Position numbers and translations under genes: made by a program. 64,000 bases of DNA from JBIQKZ01 sp044464765. Lineage in GTDB: Bacteria > Pseudomonadota > Gammaproteobacteria > Burkholderiales > Burkholderiaceae_B. Location of the stretch: NCBI GenBank assembly GCA_044464765.1, contig JBIQKZ010000017.1:22771-86770 (forward strand). Reading direction: 5' to 3'. Below the pieces are notes generated by a model. The model searched no databases and was not told where the DNA came from. It saw nothing but the letters and a program-made list of their open reading frames with translations. Every line of letters starts with the position of its first letter. The stretch's first letter is position 1. Positions 42,416 to 50,657 of the stretch are shown one piece after another.

Positions 42416-44854
42416 TTGATCAAACGATCTAAAAAGAACGAATCAACCGAGAGCTCATCTGATTTCTCGCAACTGCCCCCCGACTTTGACCCCACCGTGC
42501 CCAGCCGCGAGGTAATTCTTCAGTTGCTGCGCGAAGTAAAACAGGCCTTCACGCCCGAGGCGCTGGCCAAGGCGCTGGGTTCGCCAACGCCACTGTCCAT
42601 CGGCTTTGATCGACGCCTCAAAGCCATGGAGCGCGACGGCCAAATTACCTATAACAAACAAGGGCAACTGGTCGCGGCAAGCAAAGTGGATTTCATCGCA
42701 GGCAAAGTCCAGGGGCATCGCGATGGCTTTGGGTTTCTGCTGCGCGACGACGGCGGGCCCGACCTGTTCCTGTCGCCGCGCGAAATGTTAAAAGTGCTGC
42801 ACGGCGACCGGGTGCTGGCCAAACCCGACGGCGAATACCGGGGCAAGCCGGAAGCCGCCATTGTCGAAGTGATCGAACGGCGCACCAATAAACTGGTTGG
42901 CCGCTTTCTGCGCGAACGCGGCGCCAACATCGTGGTACCCGAAGACCAACGCATCAAGCACGACGTGTTGATCCCGGCCGGCGACATGGGCGCAGCCGAA
43001 CACGGCCAGGTAGTCAGCGTGGAAATCGTGCAGCAGCCTACCCGACATACCCAACCCTTGGGCAGAGTGGTCGAGGTTCTGGGTGAAATCGACGACCCAG
43101 GCATGGAAATCGAGATCGCCGTGCGCAAGTTTGATGTGCCGGTTGCGTTTTCCGACGCCACACAAAAGCTCGCGGCAAAGTTGCCGGCCACGGTCAAGCC
43201 CACTGAGGCCAAAGGCAGGGTCGATCTGCGCGACCTGCCCTTCGTAACGATCGACGGCGAAGATGCACGCGACTTCGACGATGCAGTGTTTTGCATGCCG
43301 GTGGATATCGGCACCGAAAAACGCAAGCGCCCGGCCTGGCGTCTGCTGGTGGCGATTGCCGACGTCAGCCATTATGTCAGGCCCGGCGAAGCCCTGGACG
43401 ACGACGCGCTGGAACGAGGCACCAGTGTCTATTTCCCGCGTCGAGTCATTCCCATGCTGCCCGAGAGCCTGTCCAACGGCATTTGCTCATTGAACCCCGA
43501 CGTCGATCGCCTGGTGCTTGTGTGCGATATGGTGATTCCGGCCAATGGGGCCAAGGCCGGCACAATATCGGCCTACCAGTTTTACGACGCGGTCATCCAT
43601 TCCCATGCGCGCACCACCTATACTGATGTATGGGCCGCATTGCAGCAGCCCACCGGGCCGGCGGCGCAAGCCATGCAAGCCGTTTACCCACACGTCGCCG
43701 ATCTTTATCAGCTGTATCAGTTGCTGTCCGAATCCCGGGCCAAACGCGGCGCAATTGATTTCGACACGGTGGAAACCAAGATCATCTGCAATCCGCTGGG
43801 CCGCATTGAACGCATTGTTCCGTACGAGCGCAACGAAGCACACAAACTGATCGAAGAGTGCATGCTGGCCGCAAACACCTGCGCGGCTGATTACATCAAG
43901 CGCAACAAGCGTATCGGCCTGTATCGGGTGCACGAAGGCCCCACCCCCGAAAAGCTGAAGGCGCTGCGCGACTATCTGCGCAACCTGGGCCTCACGCTCG
44001 ACGGCGGCGACGAACCCACCACACACGATTACGCCAGGCTGCTGCAGGCGGCGCGCGGCCGCCCGGACTACGAAGTATTGCAAACCATGTGTCTGCGCTC
44101 GTTCCAGCAGGCCATCTACAGCCCTGAAGAGTCGGGCCATTTCGGCCTGGCCTACGAGCACTATGCGCACTTCACCTCGCCCATTCGCCGCTACCCCGAC
44201 CTTCTCACTCACCGCGTAATCAAATCCATCATGCGAGGCAAGCGGTATGTCCCGCAGATCCCCGATGTCGCCGCCGCGGCCGGTTTGCCGCGCGGCGAAC
44301 ACGAGCACGCCGTATGGGAAAAACTTGGTGTCCTGTTGTCGGCCCGCGAGCGGCGCGCCGACGACGCCTCGCGCGATGTCGAAGCCTGGCTCAAGTGCTG
44401 GTTCGTCAAAGAGCATGTGGGGGAAGTGTTCAGCGGACGCGTAACAGGGGTTGCCAGCTTCGGCATCTTCATCACGCTGGACACTCTGTTTGTGGAAGGC
44501 ATGGTGCATGTCTCGGAACTTGGTTCCGATTACTTCCAGTTCAATGAAGCCATGCACGAGCTTCGCGGCGAGCGTACAGGCATACGCTATCGCCTGACGG
44601 ATGCCGTGCAGGTTCAGGTGGCCCGGGTCGATCTTGAAGCGCGCCGAATCGAGTTTCGCCTGGTCAAAGGCACAACGTTCAAAGCGCTTAGCAAGGCAGT
44701 CAATGAACCTCGGCAAACCGAACCCCGCCGAGTCAAGAAAGCGGCATCAACCAAGCCTGACGACCTCAAGGGCACAGCAAGCCAGCGCCGCGCAGCAGCC
44801 AAGCGTAGCGCCAAGGCGCCGGCCACCCAAGGGAAAACCAGGCGCCGACGCTAA
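42416..44854 (+). CDS. rnr: Ribonuclease R
   Basis: Processive 3'-5' exoribonuclease (812 aa). An N-terminal winged-helix region (about residues 28-95) precedes cold-shock domains. The RNB catalytic domain has the metal-binding DGEDARDFDDAV (about residues 279-290), and the C-terminal S1 domain is GEVFSGRVTGVASFGIFITL. A Lys/Arg-rich tail ends in KTRRRR. The only plausible start is TTG at 42416; the first in-frame ATG is about 70 codons in and would remove the N-terminal domain. It is followed by rlmB 29 nt downstream, as in many bacteria. Confidence 0.95.
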   Translation: MIKRSKKNESTESSSDFSQLPPDFDPTVPSREVILQLLREVKQAFTPEALAKALGSPTPLSIGFDRRLKAMERDGQITYNKQGQLVAASKVDFIAGKVQGHRDGFGFLLRDDGGPDLFLSPREMLKVLHGDRVLAKPDGEYRGKPEAAIVEVIERRTNKLVGRFLRERGANIVVPEDQRIKHDVLIPAGDMGAAEHGQVVSVEIVQQPTRHTQPLGRVVEVLGEIDDPGMEIEIAVRKFDVPVAFSDATQKLAAKLPATVKPTEAKGRVDLRDLPFVTIDGEDARDFDDAVFCMPVDIGTEKRKRPAWRLLVAIADVSHYVRPGEALDDDALERGTSVYFPRRVIPMLPESLSNGICSLNPDVDRLVLVCDMVIPANGAKAGTISAYQFYDAVIHSHARTTYTDVWAALQQPTGPAAQAMQAVYPHVADLYQLYQLLSESRAKRGAIDFDTVETKIICNPLGRIERIVPYERNEAHKLIEECMLAANTCAADYIKRNKRIGLYRVHEGPTPEKLKALRDYLRNLGLTLDGGDEPTTHDYARLLQAARGRPDYEVLQTMCLRSFQQAIYSPEESGHFGLAYEHYAHFTSPIRRYPDLLTHRVIKSIMRGKRYVPQIPDVAAAAGLPRGEHEHAVWEKLGVLLSARERRADDASRDVEAWLKCWFVKEHVGEVFSGRVTGVASFGIFITLDTLFVEGMVHVSELGSDYFQFNEAMHELRGERTGIRYRLTDAVQVQVARVDLEARRIEFRLVKGTTFKALSKAVNEPRQTEPRRVKKAASTKPDDLKGTASQRRAAAKRSAKAPATQGKTRRRR

Positions 44855-44883
44855 GCCGCGTATCGCTCGTTACAAGGAAACCT

Positions 44884-45639
44884 ATGTCCACCCAACAGGT
44901 CCTGGCCGGCTTTCATGCCGTTACTGCCCGGCTGCGCCATGCGCCTTCAAGCATTTCACAGTTGTACGTTGAAGCCTCGCGGCGCGACAAACGCATGCAA
45001 TCGCTGATCGACCTGGCGCAAAAATGCAATGTGCGCGTCCATCCCGTGCCGGCGGAACGGCTGGATGGTCTGGCGCGCGGAACACGGCACCAGGGGGTTG
45101 TGGCGCTGGCGGCGCACAACAAATTGGCCGTCGACGTCGACGAAGTGCTTGATACTCTAGAGGATAGCGGCCAGGCGCCGTTGCTGCTGATTCTGGACGG
45201 CGTAACCGACCCGCATAACCTGGGCGCCTGCTTGCGCACAGCGGACGCCGCAGGTGTGCATGCGGTAATCGCGCCGCGCGACAAGGCGGTCGGCCTGAGC
45301 AGCGTGGTTCAGCGGGTGGCCTGTGGCGCCGCCGAAACGGTGCCCTATATCATGGTGACCAACCTGGCCCGCACCATGCGTCATCTGAAAGAGCGCGATA
45401 TCTGGCTGGTCGGCACAGACGACCAGGCACAGGCCGGAATGCACAGCATTGACGCCCGGCGCCCCATGGCCTGGGTCATGGGCGCTGAAGGCGAAGGCAT
45501 GCGCCGTCTGACCCGAGAAACCTGCGACGAACTGGTCACCATTCCGATGCTGGGGTCGGTCGAGAGCCTGAACGTCAGTGTGGCCAGCGCGGTCTGTCTG
45601 TATGAAACCGTGCGCCAACGCGCAGTTGTAGCCGGCTAG
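44884..45639 (+). CDS. rlmB: 23S rRNA (guanosine-2'-O-)-methyltransferase RlmB
   Basis: SPOUT (SpoU/TrmH) methyltransferase (251 aa) that 2'-O-methylates G2251 of 23S rRNA. The N-terminal substrate-binding domain covers residues ~1-75. The trefoil-knot SAM domain has LDGVTDPHNLGACLRTADAAG (motif 1), VMGAEGEGMRRL (motif 2) and IPMLGSVESLNVSVASAVCLYE (motif 3). It is the downstream partner of rnr. Confidence 0.95.
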   Translation: MSTQQVLAGFHAVTARLRHAPSSISQLYVEASRRDKRMQSLIDLAQKCNVRVHPVPAERLDGLARGTRHQGVVALAAHNKLAVDVDEVLDTLEDSGQAPLLLILDGVTDPHNLGACLRTADAAGVHAVIAPRDKAVGLSSVVQRVACGAAETVPYIMVTNLARTMRHLKERDIWLVGTDDQAQAGMHSIDARRPMAWVMGAEGEGMRRLTRETCDELVTIPMLGSVESLNVSVASAVCLYETVRQRAVVAG

Positions 45640-45656
45640 CCGAATCAATCATCCGT

Positions 45657-45697
45657 AGCCGAACCTTTTCTTTCGAAGGCTTAAGACGGGTTCGGCT
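45657..45697 (+). terminator. Weak hairpin after rlmB
   Basis: AGCCGAACC and GGTTCGGCT form a perfect 9-bp stem around a 23-nt loop, with no clear U-tract. It may end the rnr-rlmB message; confidence is limited. Confidence 0.4.
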
Positions 45698-45753
45698 TCA
45701 TCGCAGATGGATTTTCCGGCGTATCATAATGGCATTCTTGCTCCGGTTCCATC

Positions 45754-46992
45754 ATGTCAAATAACGGCCTTACCACAACGATTCTTCATTCCGACCGCCG
45801 CTCGTCGGTCGAACATGGCGCTATCCACAAACCTCTGCACCCTGCCTGCGAATATGCGTTCAGCGATGCGCGCGAGCTTGCCGCCGTCTTTCAGGGAAAA
45901 TCGGGTTTTACGTATGCCCGCCAGGGCACGCCGACAACCGCGGCGCTCGAAGCCAAGATCACACAGATCGAAGGCGGCGTCAGCTCCGTCAGCTTTGCCA
46001 CGGGCATGGCCGCCCTTGCCGCCACCTTTTTCACCTTGCTGAAGCAAGGCGATCACCTGATTTCCAGCACGCATATCTTCGGCAATACCAATAGTTTGCT
46101 GAACACCTTGATCGATTTTGGGGTGGACGTCGATTTCGTCGATGCGACCGACGTGGCCAACGTAGCCGCCGCCAAGCGGCCTGAAACCCGCATGGTGTTT
46201 ACCGAATCCATCGCCAACCCCGGCACGCAGATCGCCGATATGCACCGCATCGGCGAGTGGTGCGCACAGCATGGCCTGATTTATGTACTGGACAATACGC
46301 TTTCCACACCCTTGCTTTGCCAAGGCAAGGCGATGGGCGCGTCGCTGGTGATCAACTCATTGTCCAAATACATTGGCGGCCACGGCAACGCCCTGGGCGG
46401 CATGGTCACCGATACCGGCCTCTACGACTGGTCCGGCTATACGAATATTTCGGCGCCCTACCGCAAGGGAAACCCGTATTCGTGGGGGCTTACGCAGATC
46501 AAGAAAAAGGGCTTGCGCGACATGGGGGGCACCCTTTCCTCGGATGCGGCGCATCGGCTGTCGGTCGGCGCCGAAACATTGGCCTTGCGCATGGACAAAG
46601 CCTGCGCCAATGCCTTGGCCATGGCCAGAACCCTTAGCCGGCATCCCAAGGTGGTCCGCGTACATTATCCGGGCCTGCCCAGCCACCCCCAGCACGAGCG
46701 CGCAAACCAGCTCTTCGGGGGCCGATACGGGGCCTTGATAGGCATCGAACTGGCTCAGGGCATTGACGTCTTCGATTTCCTGAACTTGCTCAATGTATTC
46801 ATTCTGGCTACCCATCTGGGCGATACCCGTACCTTGGTGTTGCCGGTGGCGCACACTATCTATTACGAAATGGGGCCCGAACGGCGCGCCGCCATGGGCA
46901 TCGCCGACAGCCTGCTGCGTGTCTCCGTGGGCATCGAAGACGAAAGCGATCTGATCAACGACTTCACCCAGGCTCTGGAAGCTTGCGCCTAA
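45754..46992 (+). CDS. Cys/Met-metabolism PLP enzyme (cystathionine gamma-synthase family)
   Basis: PLP-dependent transsulfuration-type enzyme (412 aa). The cofactor lysine is in SLSKYIGGHGNALGG (about residue 208); SFATGMAALAATFF and YVLDNTLSTPLL are phosphate- and ring-binding segments; YARQGTPTTAALEAKI is the substrate/PLP loop of the neighbouring subunit. Possible activities are cystathionine gamma-synthase, O-acylhomoserine sulfhydrylase or cystathionine gamma-lyase; the sequence alone does not decide. It stands alone with its own promoter region after rlmB. Confidence 0.88.
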   Translation: MSNNGLTTTILHSDRRSSVEHGAIHKPLHPACEYAFSDARELAAVFQGKSGFTYARQGTPTTAALEAKITQIEGGVSSVSFATGMAALAATFFTLLKQGDHLISSTHIFGNTNSLLNTLIDFGVDVDFVDATDVANVAAAKRPETRMVFTESIANPGTQIADMHRIGEWCAQHGLIYVLDNTLSTPLLCQGKAMGASLVINSLSKYIGGHGNALGGMVTDTGLYDWSGYTNISAPYRKGNPYSWGLTQIKKKGLRDMGGTLSSDAAHRLSVGAETLALRMDKACANALAMARTLSRHPKVVRVHYPGLPSHPQHERANQLFGGRYGALIGIELAQGIDVFDFLNLLNVFILATHLGDTRTLVLPVAHTIYYEMGPERRAAMGIADSLLRVSVGIEDESDLINDFTQALEACA

Positions 46993-47023
46993 AGCCCGCC
47001 ACTGTGTTTTTTAAAGGTTAAGC

Positions 47024-47704
47024 ATGCTAGTTGAAATACCCGATATTTTCACTTCGGACGAGGCCCTTGCGCTGCGCCGGAAACTCGAGGCGGCGGACTG
47101 GATCGATGGCAAGGCAACGGCCGGCTATCAATCAGGCAAAGTCAAGCATAATCGCCAGTTGCCCGAAGACCATCCCCTGGCGCGCGAACTGGGCAACCTG
47201 ATCATCGAGCGGCTGACCGCCAACAACGTGTTCATGTCGGCGGCGCTGCCCGAAAAAATTTTTCCACCGCTGTTCAATTCCTACGAAGGCGGCGAATCGT
47301 TCGGATATCACATCGATAATGCCATTCGGCCCATACGCGGCACCCAAGACCGTGTCCGAACCGACTTGTCCGTGACCTTGTTCTTTTCAGAGCCCTCGTC
47401 GTACGATGGCGGCGAACTGGTGATCGAAGACACGTTCGGCACCCGCGAGGTCAAGCTGGCGGCTGGCAGCGCCGTGCTGTATCCAGGCACCAGCCTGCAT
47501 AAGGTCAACCCGGTCACCCGCGGCGCCCGCATCAGCTCGTTCTTTTGGCTGCAAAGCCTGGTGAGGGAAGACAGTGATCGTGCGCTGCTGTTGCAGTTGG
47601 ATGTCGCCATCCAGCGGCTCACCCACGATACGCCGGATCATCCCGCGCTGGAAGAACTTACAGGCATTTACCATAACTTACTGCGTAAATGGGCGGAGGT
47701 TTAG
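47024..47704 (+). CDS. Fe(II)/2-oxoglutarate dioxygenase, PKHD-type (PiuC/YbiX-like)
   Basis: 226-aa prolyl-4-hydroxylase-like dioxygenase. Iron ligands are His and Asp of FGYHIDNAI (about residues 96-98) and His of GTSLHKVNPVTRGARISSFFWLQSLVR (about residue 159), the last segment being the PiuC signature with the 2-oxoglutarate-binding Arg. PiuC genes usually sit next to a Fiu/PiuA siderophore receptor. Here such a receptor is encoded 5 kb upstream on the other strand. AAAGG precedes the ATG. Confidence 0.92.
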   Translation: MLVEIPDIFTSDEALALRRKLEAADWIDGKATAGYQSGKVKHNRQLPEDHPLARELGNLIIERLTANNVFMSAALPEKIFPPLFNSYEGGESFGYHIDNAIRPIRGTQDRVRTDLSVTLFFSEPSSYDGGELVIEDTFGTREVKLAAGSAVLYPGTSLHKVNPVTRGARISSFFWLQSLVREDSDRALLLQLDVAIQRLTHDTPDHPALEELTGIYHNLLRKWAEV

Positions 47705-47801
47705 CGATTGGCGCCCACCCCGGACAAGCGCCCGAACCTGCCGGGCATGGCAACAATTACAAAAAAGTCAGTAACGATGCGGGTTTTGAGCGATTTTCCA
47801 C

Positions 47802-47830
47802 TTGACATGGATTTATTTCGAAGGCTTAAT
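47802..47830 (+). promoter_or_regulatory. Strong sigma-70-like promoter in the piuC-hupB gap
   Basis: TTGACA, 17 nt, CTTAAT: a perfect -35 box, ideal spacing and a 4/6 -10 box. The predicted start is about 47837. Confidence 0.6.
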
Positions 47831-47836
47831 ACGCGT

Positions 47837-47929
47837 TATTCCACAGGCTTTATGCGTGGCGTTAAGTTGTAGCGAAGTTTGATCTGATTATCAGTAGTGC
47901 GCCAGCACCCAGCGGGTGCTGAGTTTTTT
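47837..47929 (+). ncRNA. Candidate small RNA upstream of hupB
   Basis: A ~93-nt unit bounded by the promoter above and by a canonical intrinsic terminator, with no credible ORF. It lies in a 289-nt gap between the PKHD hydroxylase and hupB genes, which otherwise shows nothing. Alternatively it is a prematurely terminated hupB leader (attenuator). No Rfam family is recognised. Confidence 0.45.
47903..47929 (+). terminator. Intrinsic terminator upstream of hupB
   Basis: The stem CAGCACCC-AGC-GGGTGCTG (47903-47921) is followed by AG and six T residues. Confidence 0.85.
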
Positions 47930-47993
47930 AGTCAAACGTCAAGTAACGAGGCTATCGACACTTGGCCATAATAATTTTCAGGGGTGATCCTTA

Positions 47994-48266
47994 ATGAACA
48001 AAACTGAGCTCATCGAGCATATTTCCACGAAAGCAGACCTCACCAAGGCCGACGCCGGTCGCGCGCTTGAAGCATTTATCGGCGCAGTCAAGACCACGCT
48101 CAAGAAAAAGGGTTCGGTTACTTTGGTCGGCTTCGGCACCTTTGCCGTTTCCGAGCGCGCCGCCCGCACCGGCCGCAACCCGCGCACTGGCGAAGCCATC
48201 AAGATCAAGAAGGCCAAGGTGCCCAAGTTTCGTCCCGGCAAAGCGCTGAAAGACGCCGTCAACTAA
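47994..48266 (+). CDS. hupB: DNA-binding protein HU
   Basis: 90-aa histone-like nucleoid protein. The helical dimerisation part is MNKTELIEHISTKADLTKADAGRALEAF; the beta-arm signature is GFGTFAVSERAARTGRNPRTGEAIKIKKAKVPKFRPGKALKDAVN, with the DNA-intercalating proline in R-N-P-R. It is followed by a hairpin that also holds the -35 box of the tRNA-Val promoter. Confidence 0.96.
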   Translation: MNKTELIEHISTKADLTKADAGRALEAFIGAVKTTLKKKGSVTLVGFGTFAVSERAARTGRNPRTGEAIKIKKAKVPKFRPGKALKDAVN

Positions 48267-48271
48267 AACTG

Positions 48272-48299
48272 CACGCCATTTGCGCAGGCAAATGGCGTG
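48272..48299 (+). terminator. Hairpin after hupB overlapping the tRNA-Val promoter
   Basis: A perfect 12-bp stem with GCAG loop (arms 48272-48283 and 48288-48299), 6 nt after the hupB stop and lacking a U-tract. The tRNA promoter's -35 box lies inside it. Confidence 0.6.
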
Positions 48300-48308
48300 G
48301 GCTATAAT
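48280..48308 (+). promoter_or_regulatory. Promoter of tRNA-Val
   Basis: TTGCGC, 17 nt, TATAAT: a perfect -10 box about 90 nt upstream of the mature tRNA. Confidence 0.7.
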
Positions 48309-48395
48309 CGCACTCGCGTTTTGCAAGTAGTGAAGTGGCCCCAAGGCGTTAGCGCCAGCCTGCAGCATAGTCTGCAGGTGTTGCACAGCCAAAAG

Positions 48396-48471
48396 GGGTG
48401 CTTAGCTCAGTTGGTAGAGCGGCGCCCTTACAAGGCGTAGGTCACAGGTTCGACCCCTGTAGCACCCACCA
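48396..48471 (+). tRNA. tRNA-Val (TAC anticodon)
   Basis: A 76-nt tRNA with encoded CCA. Acceptor GGGTGCT pairs with AGCACCC. The D-arm is TAGCTCAGTTGGTAGAGC, the anticodon loop CCTTACAAG reads TAC, and the T-arm is CAGGTTCGACCCCTG. The UAC anticodon indicates valine. Confidence 0.96.
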
Positions 48472-48489
48472 CATTTGCAAAATGAATCA

Positions 48490-48520
48490 GCCACTTAAGC
48501 ACGCCTTAAGTGGCTTTTTT
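48490..48520 (+). terminator. Intrinsic terminator of tRNA-Val
   Basis: The stem GCCACTTAAG-CACGC-CTTAAGTGGC (48490-48514) is followed by six T residues. Confidence 0.92.
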
Positions 48521-48559
48521 CTTGGCTTTTTTCTTGGCTTTTTTATTGGCTTTTTTCTT
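48512..48559 (+). repeat. Four tandem 12-bp repeats of the terminator tail
   Basis: GGCTTTTTTCTT is repeated four times (48512-48523, 48524-48535, 48536-48547 with one C-to-A change, 48548-48559). The first copy is the 3' end of the terminator stem plus its U-tract, so the terminator tail has been reiterated. Confidence 0.92.
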
Positions 48560-48709
48560 GGCTACTCGGGCGGTATGCCAAGTACAATAGCCACAGGCCC
48601 CGCCGGAAGCGGGGCCCGCATCCATATGAAGCATGCTGTGCCTGCCATCCACGCCACGCGGCTTGCTTCATGAGGAGCTGTGCCACTCACTACACCCAAA
48701 AAGGTCAGG

Positions 48710-50404
48710 ATGCCAAAGCTGCTTACACGTCATACCGCCCTCTACGTGGTTGCAATCGCGGCATTCGTGTGTCTTTGCTTAACACTTAGCGTACACGCCC
48801 TGTGGTTGCTGCCCACCCTCGTTTTCTTTGGTTTGACGCTGCTGGGCATTGCAGACTTGCGCCAGATAAAGCACGCGATCCGGCGCAACTATCCCGTTAT
48901 TGGCAACCTGCGCTATTTCTTTGAATTCATCCGCCCCGAGATTCGCCAATATTTTCTCGAAGACGACGAAGCCGAATTGCCCTTCGCCCGCGCCGACCGC
49001 GCTCTGGTCTATCAACGGGCCAAGCAGCAAATCGACAAAACCCCTTTTGGCACGCTGGGCAACGTTTACGGAGACGAGTACGAGTGGATCAACCACTCCA
49101 TGAACCCCGCCAAGCCGGAAAACAGTGACTTCCGCATTATGGTGGGCGGCCCTTCCTGCACTCAGCCCTACTCGTTGTCCGTCCTGAATATTTCAGCCAT
49201 GAGTTTCGGCGCCTTATCGGCCAATGCGGTCATGGCCCTGAACAAAGGCGCAGCGCGCGGCGGCTTTGCCCACGACACCGGTGAAGGCGGCATTAGCCGC
49301 TACCATAAACAGTTCAACGGCGACCTGATCTGGAATATCGGCTCGGGCTATTTTGGCTGTCGCGACGAACACGGAAATTTCTCCGAGTCCAAGTTCGAGC
49401 TGGCTTCCAAACAGCCCAATGTAAAAATGATCGAACTCAAGCTGTCGCAAGGAGCCAAGCCCGGCCTGGGCGGCATGCTGCCGGCTGCCAAGGTCAGCCC
49501 TGAAATCGCCGAGGCGCGCGGTGTTCCCGTATGGCGCGACTGCGATTCCCCTTCCCGCCACAGCGCGTTCAGCACGCCCATCGAGCTGCTGCAATTCATC
49601 GAAAAACTGCGCCGGCTATCCGGCGGCAAGCCGGTTGGGTTCAAGCTGTGCATTGGCCATCCCTGGGAATGGTTCGCCATTGCCAAGGCCATGCTCAAAA
49701 CCGGGATCACACCAGATTTCATTGTCGTCGACGGCGCCGAAGGCGGCACAGGCGCCGCGCCGGTTGAATTCGTCGACCACGTCGGCACACCGCTGCGTGA
49801 AGGCTTGCGCCTGGTGCACAACACGCTGGTGGGCATCGGCCTGCGTGAACAGATCAAGCTGGGCGCGTCCGGCAAAGTCATCACCGCATTCGACATGGCC
49901 CGCATCATGGCGCTGGGCGCCGACTGGTGCAATAGCGCGCGCGGCTTCATGTTCGCCGTCGGGTGTATCCAGGCTCGCGCCTGCCATACTGATCGCTGCC
50001 CCACCGGGGTAACCACCCAGGATCCCAAACGCCAGAAAGCCCTGGTTGTGGAAGATAAATACATGCGTGTGGCCAACTTCCATGGCAATACACTGAAGGC
50101 TCTGGCCGAGATGCTGGCGGCTGCCGGCGTGCCTCATCCGGGAAACCTTCGGCCGCATCATATTGCGCGGCGTATTTCCAGCAGCGAGGTCCGCGTGCTG
50201 TCCTCATTATTCCCCGATCTGGAAAAGGGCGAATTGCTGGAAGGCAAATACCGCCTGAACCTCTTCCGGGTTGGCTGGCCCATGGCCCAGGCGGAATCCT
50301 TCGATCCTTTGTACAGTTTAAGTGCCGCCCTGTCGGGCAACACAGGCGCATCCATGCCCACCGCCCCGGTGACACGCGACGTCACAACAACCTTGCCGTC
50401 CTAG
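48710..50404 (+). CDS. FMN-binding glutamate synthase-like protein, membrane-anchored
   Basis: 564-aa protein with two N-terminal membrane spans (about residues 10-50) and a GltB-type FMN/[3Fe-4S] synthase domain. Visible are SAMSFGALSANAVMALNKGAARGGFAHDTGEGGIS, the phosphate-binding FIVVDGAEGGTGAAPVEF, and the iron-sulfur cysteines in CIQARACHTDRCPTGV. No glutaminase domain is present, so ammonia or another donor may be used. ATG at 48710 has AAGG five bases upstream; a GTG at 48680 ten codons earlier, with GAGGAG very close to it, is the alternative. Confidence 0.88.
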   Translation: MPKLLTRHTALYVVAIAAFVCLCLTLSVHALWLLPTLVFFGLTLLGIADLRQIKHAIRRNYPVIGNLRYFFEFIRPEIRQYFLEDDEAELPFARADRALVYQRAKQQIDKTPFGTLGNVYGDEYEWINHSMNPAKPENSDFRIMVGGPSCTQPYSLSVLNISAMSFGALSANAVMALNKGAARGGFAHDTGEGGISRYHKQFNGDLIWNIGSGYFGCRDEHGNFSESKFELASKQPNVKMIELKLSQGAKPGLGGMLPAAKVSPEIAEARGVPVWRDCDSPSRHSAFSTPIELLQFIEKLRRLSGGKPVGFKLCIGHPWEWFAIAKAMLKTGITPDFIVVDGAEGGTGAAPVEFVDHVGTPLREGLRLVHNTLVGIGLREQIKLGASGKVITAFDMARIMALGADWCNSARGFMFAVGCIQARACHTDRCPTGVTTQDPKRQKALVVEDKYMRVANFHGNTLKALAEMLAAAGVPHPGNLRPHHIARRISSSEVRVLSSLFPDLEKGELLEGKYRLNLFRVGWPMAQAESFDPLYSLSAALSGNTGASMPTAPVTRDVTTTLPS

Positions 50405-50657
50405 CGCATTAGAAGCGTCCTAGTGGAAACCCCAGCTTGCCCAGCCTGGAACAATGCACTAAATTGAAGTCACTGCCTCAACTGGCAGTCAATTGTCTTA
50501 ATCGACAATTCTTAGGCACTACGTCTTCGTATGTGCTCCTGCCACAAAGGCAGCAAGGCCCCGCCAAAAGGCGGGGCCTTTCAATTTGGTGCGTCTGGCG
50601 CGCGGCCGGTTGCCTTAGGCAAGCCAACCAGGCAGCGCACCGAGCACAAGCCGCCCT
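50405..50657. other. Intergenic region between the glutamate synthase-like gene and the BMP gene
   Basis: 253 nt without a supported gene, between two convergent units. It contains the dyad ATTGTC-TTAATC-GACAAT near 50494-50511 and the strong terminator listed next. Confidence 0.6.
50555..50587. terminator. Bidirectional intrinsic terminator
   Basis: A perfect 11-bp stem AAGGCCCCGCC-AAAA-GGCGGGGCCTT (50555-50580) followed by TCAATTT. It sits between convergent genes and can serve both. Confidence 0.8.

Noticed and set aside
43487..44716. 409-residue open frame antisense to rnr
   Set aside because: Covers the RNB catalytic and S1 domains of rnr in reverse; no recognisable protein.
48398..48673. 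91-residue frame across tRNA-Val and the T-rich repeats
   Set aside because: Its Phe-Leu-Gly-Phe repeats come from the reiterated terminator tail, and its first part is tRNA.
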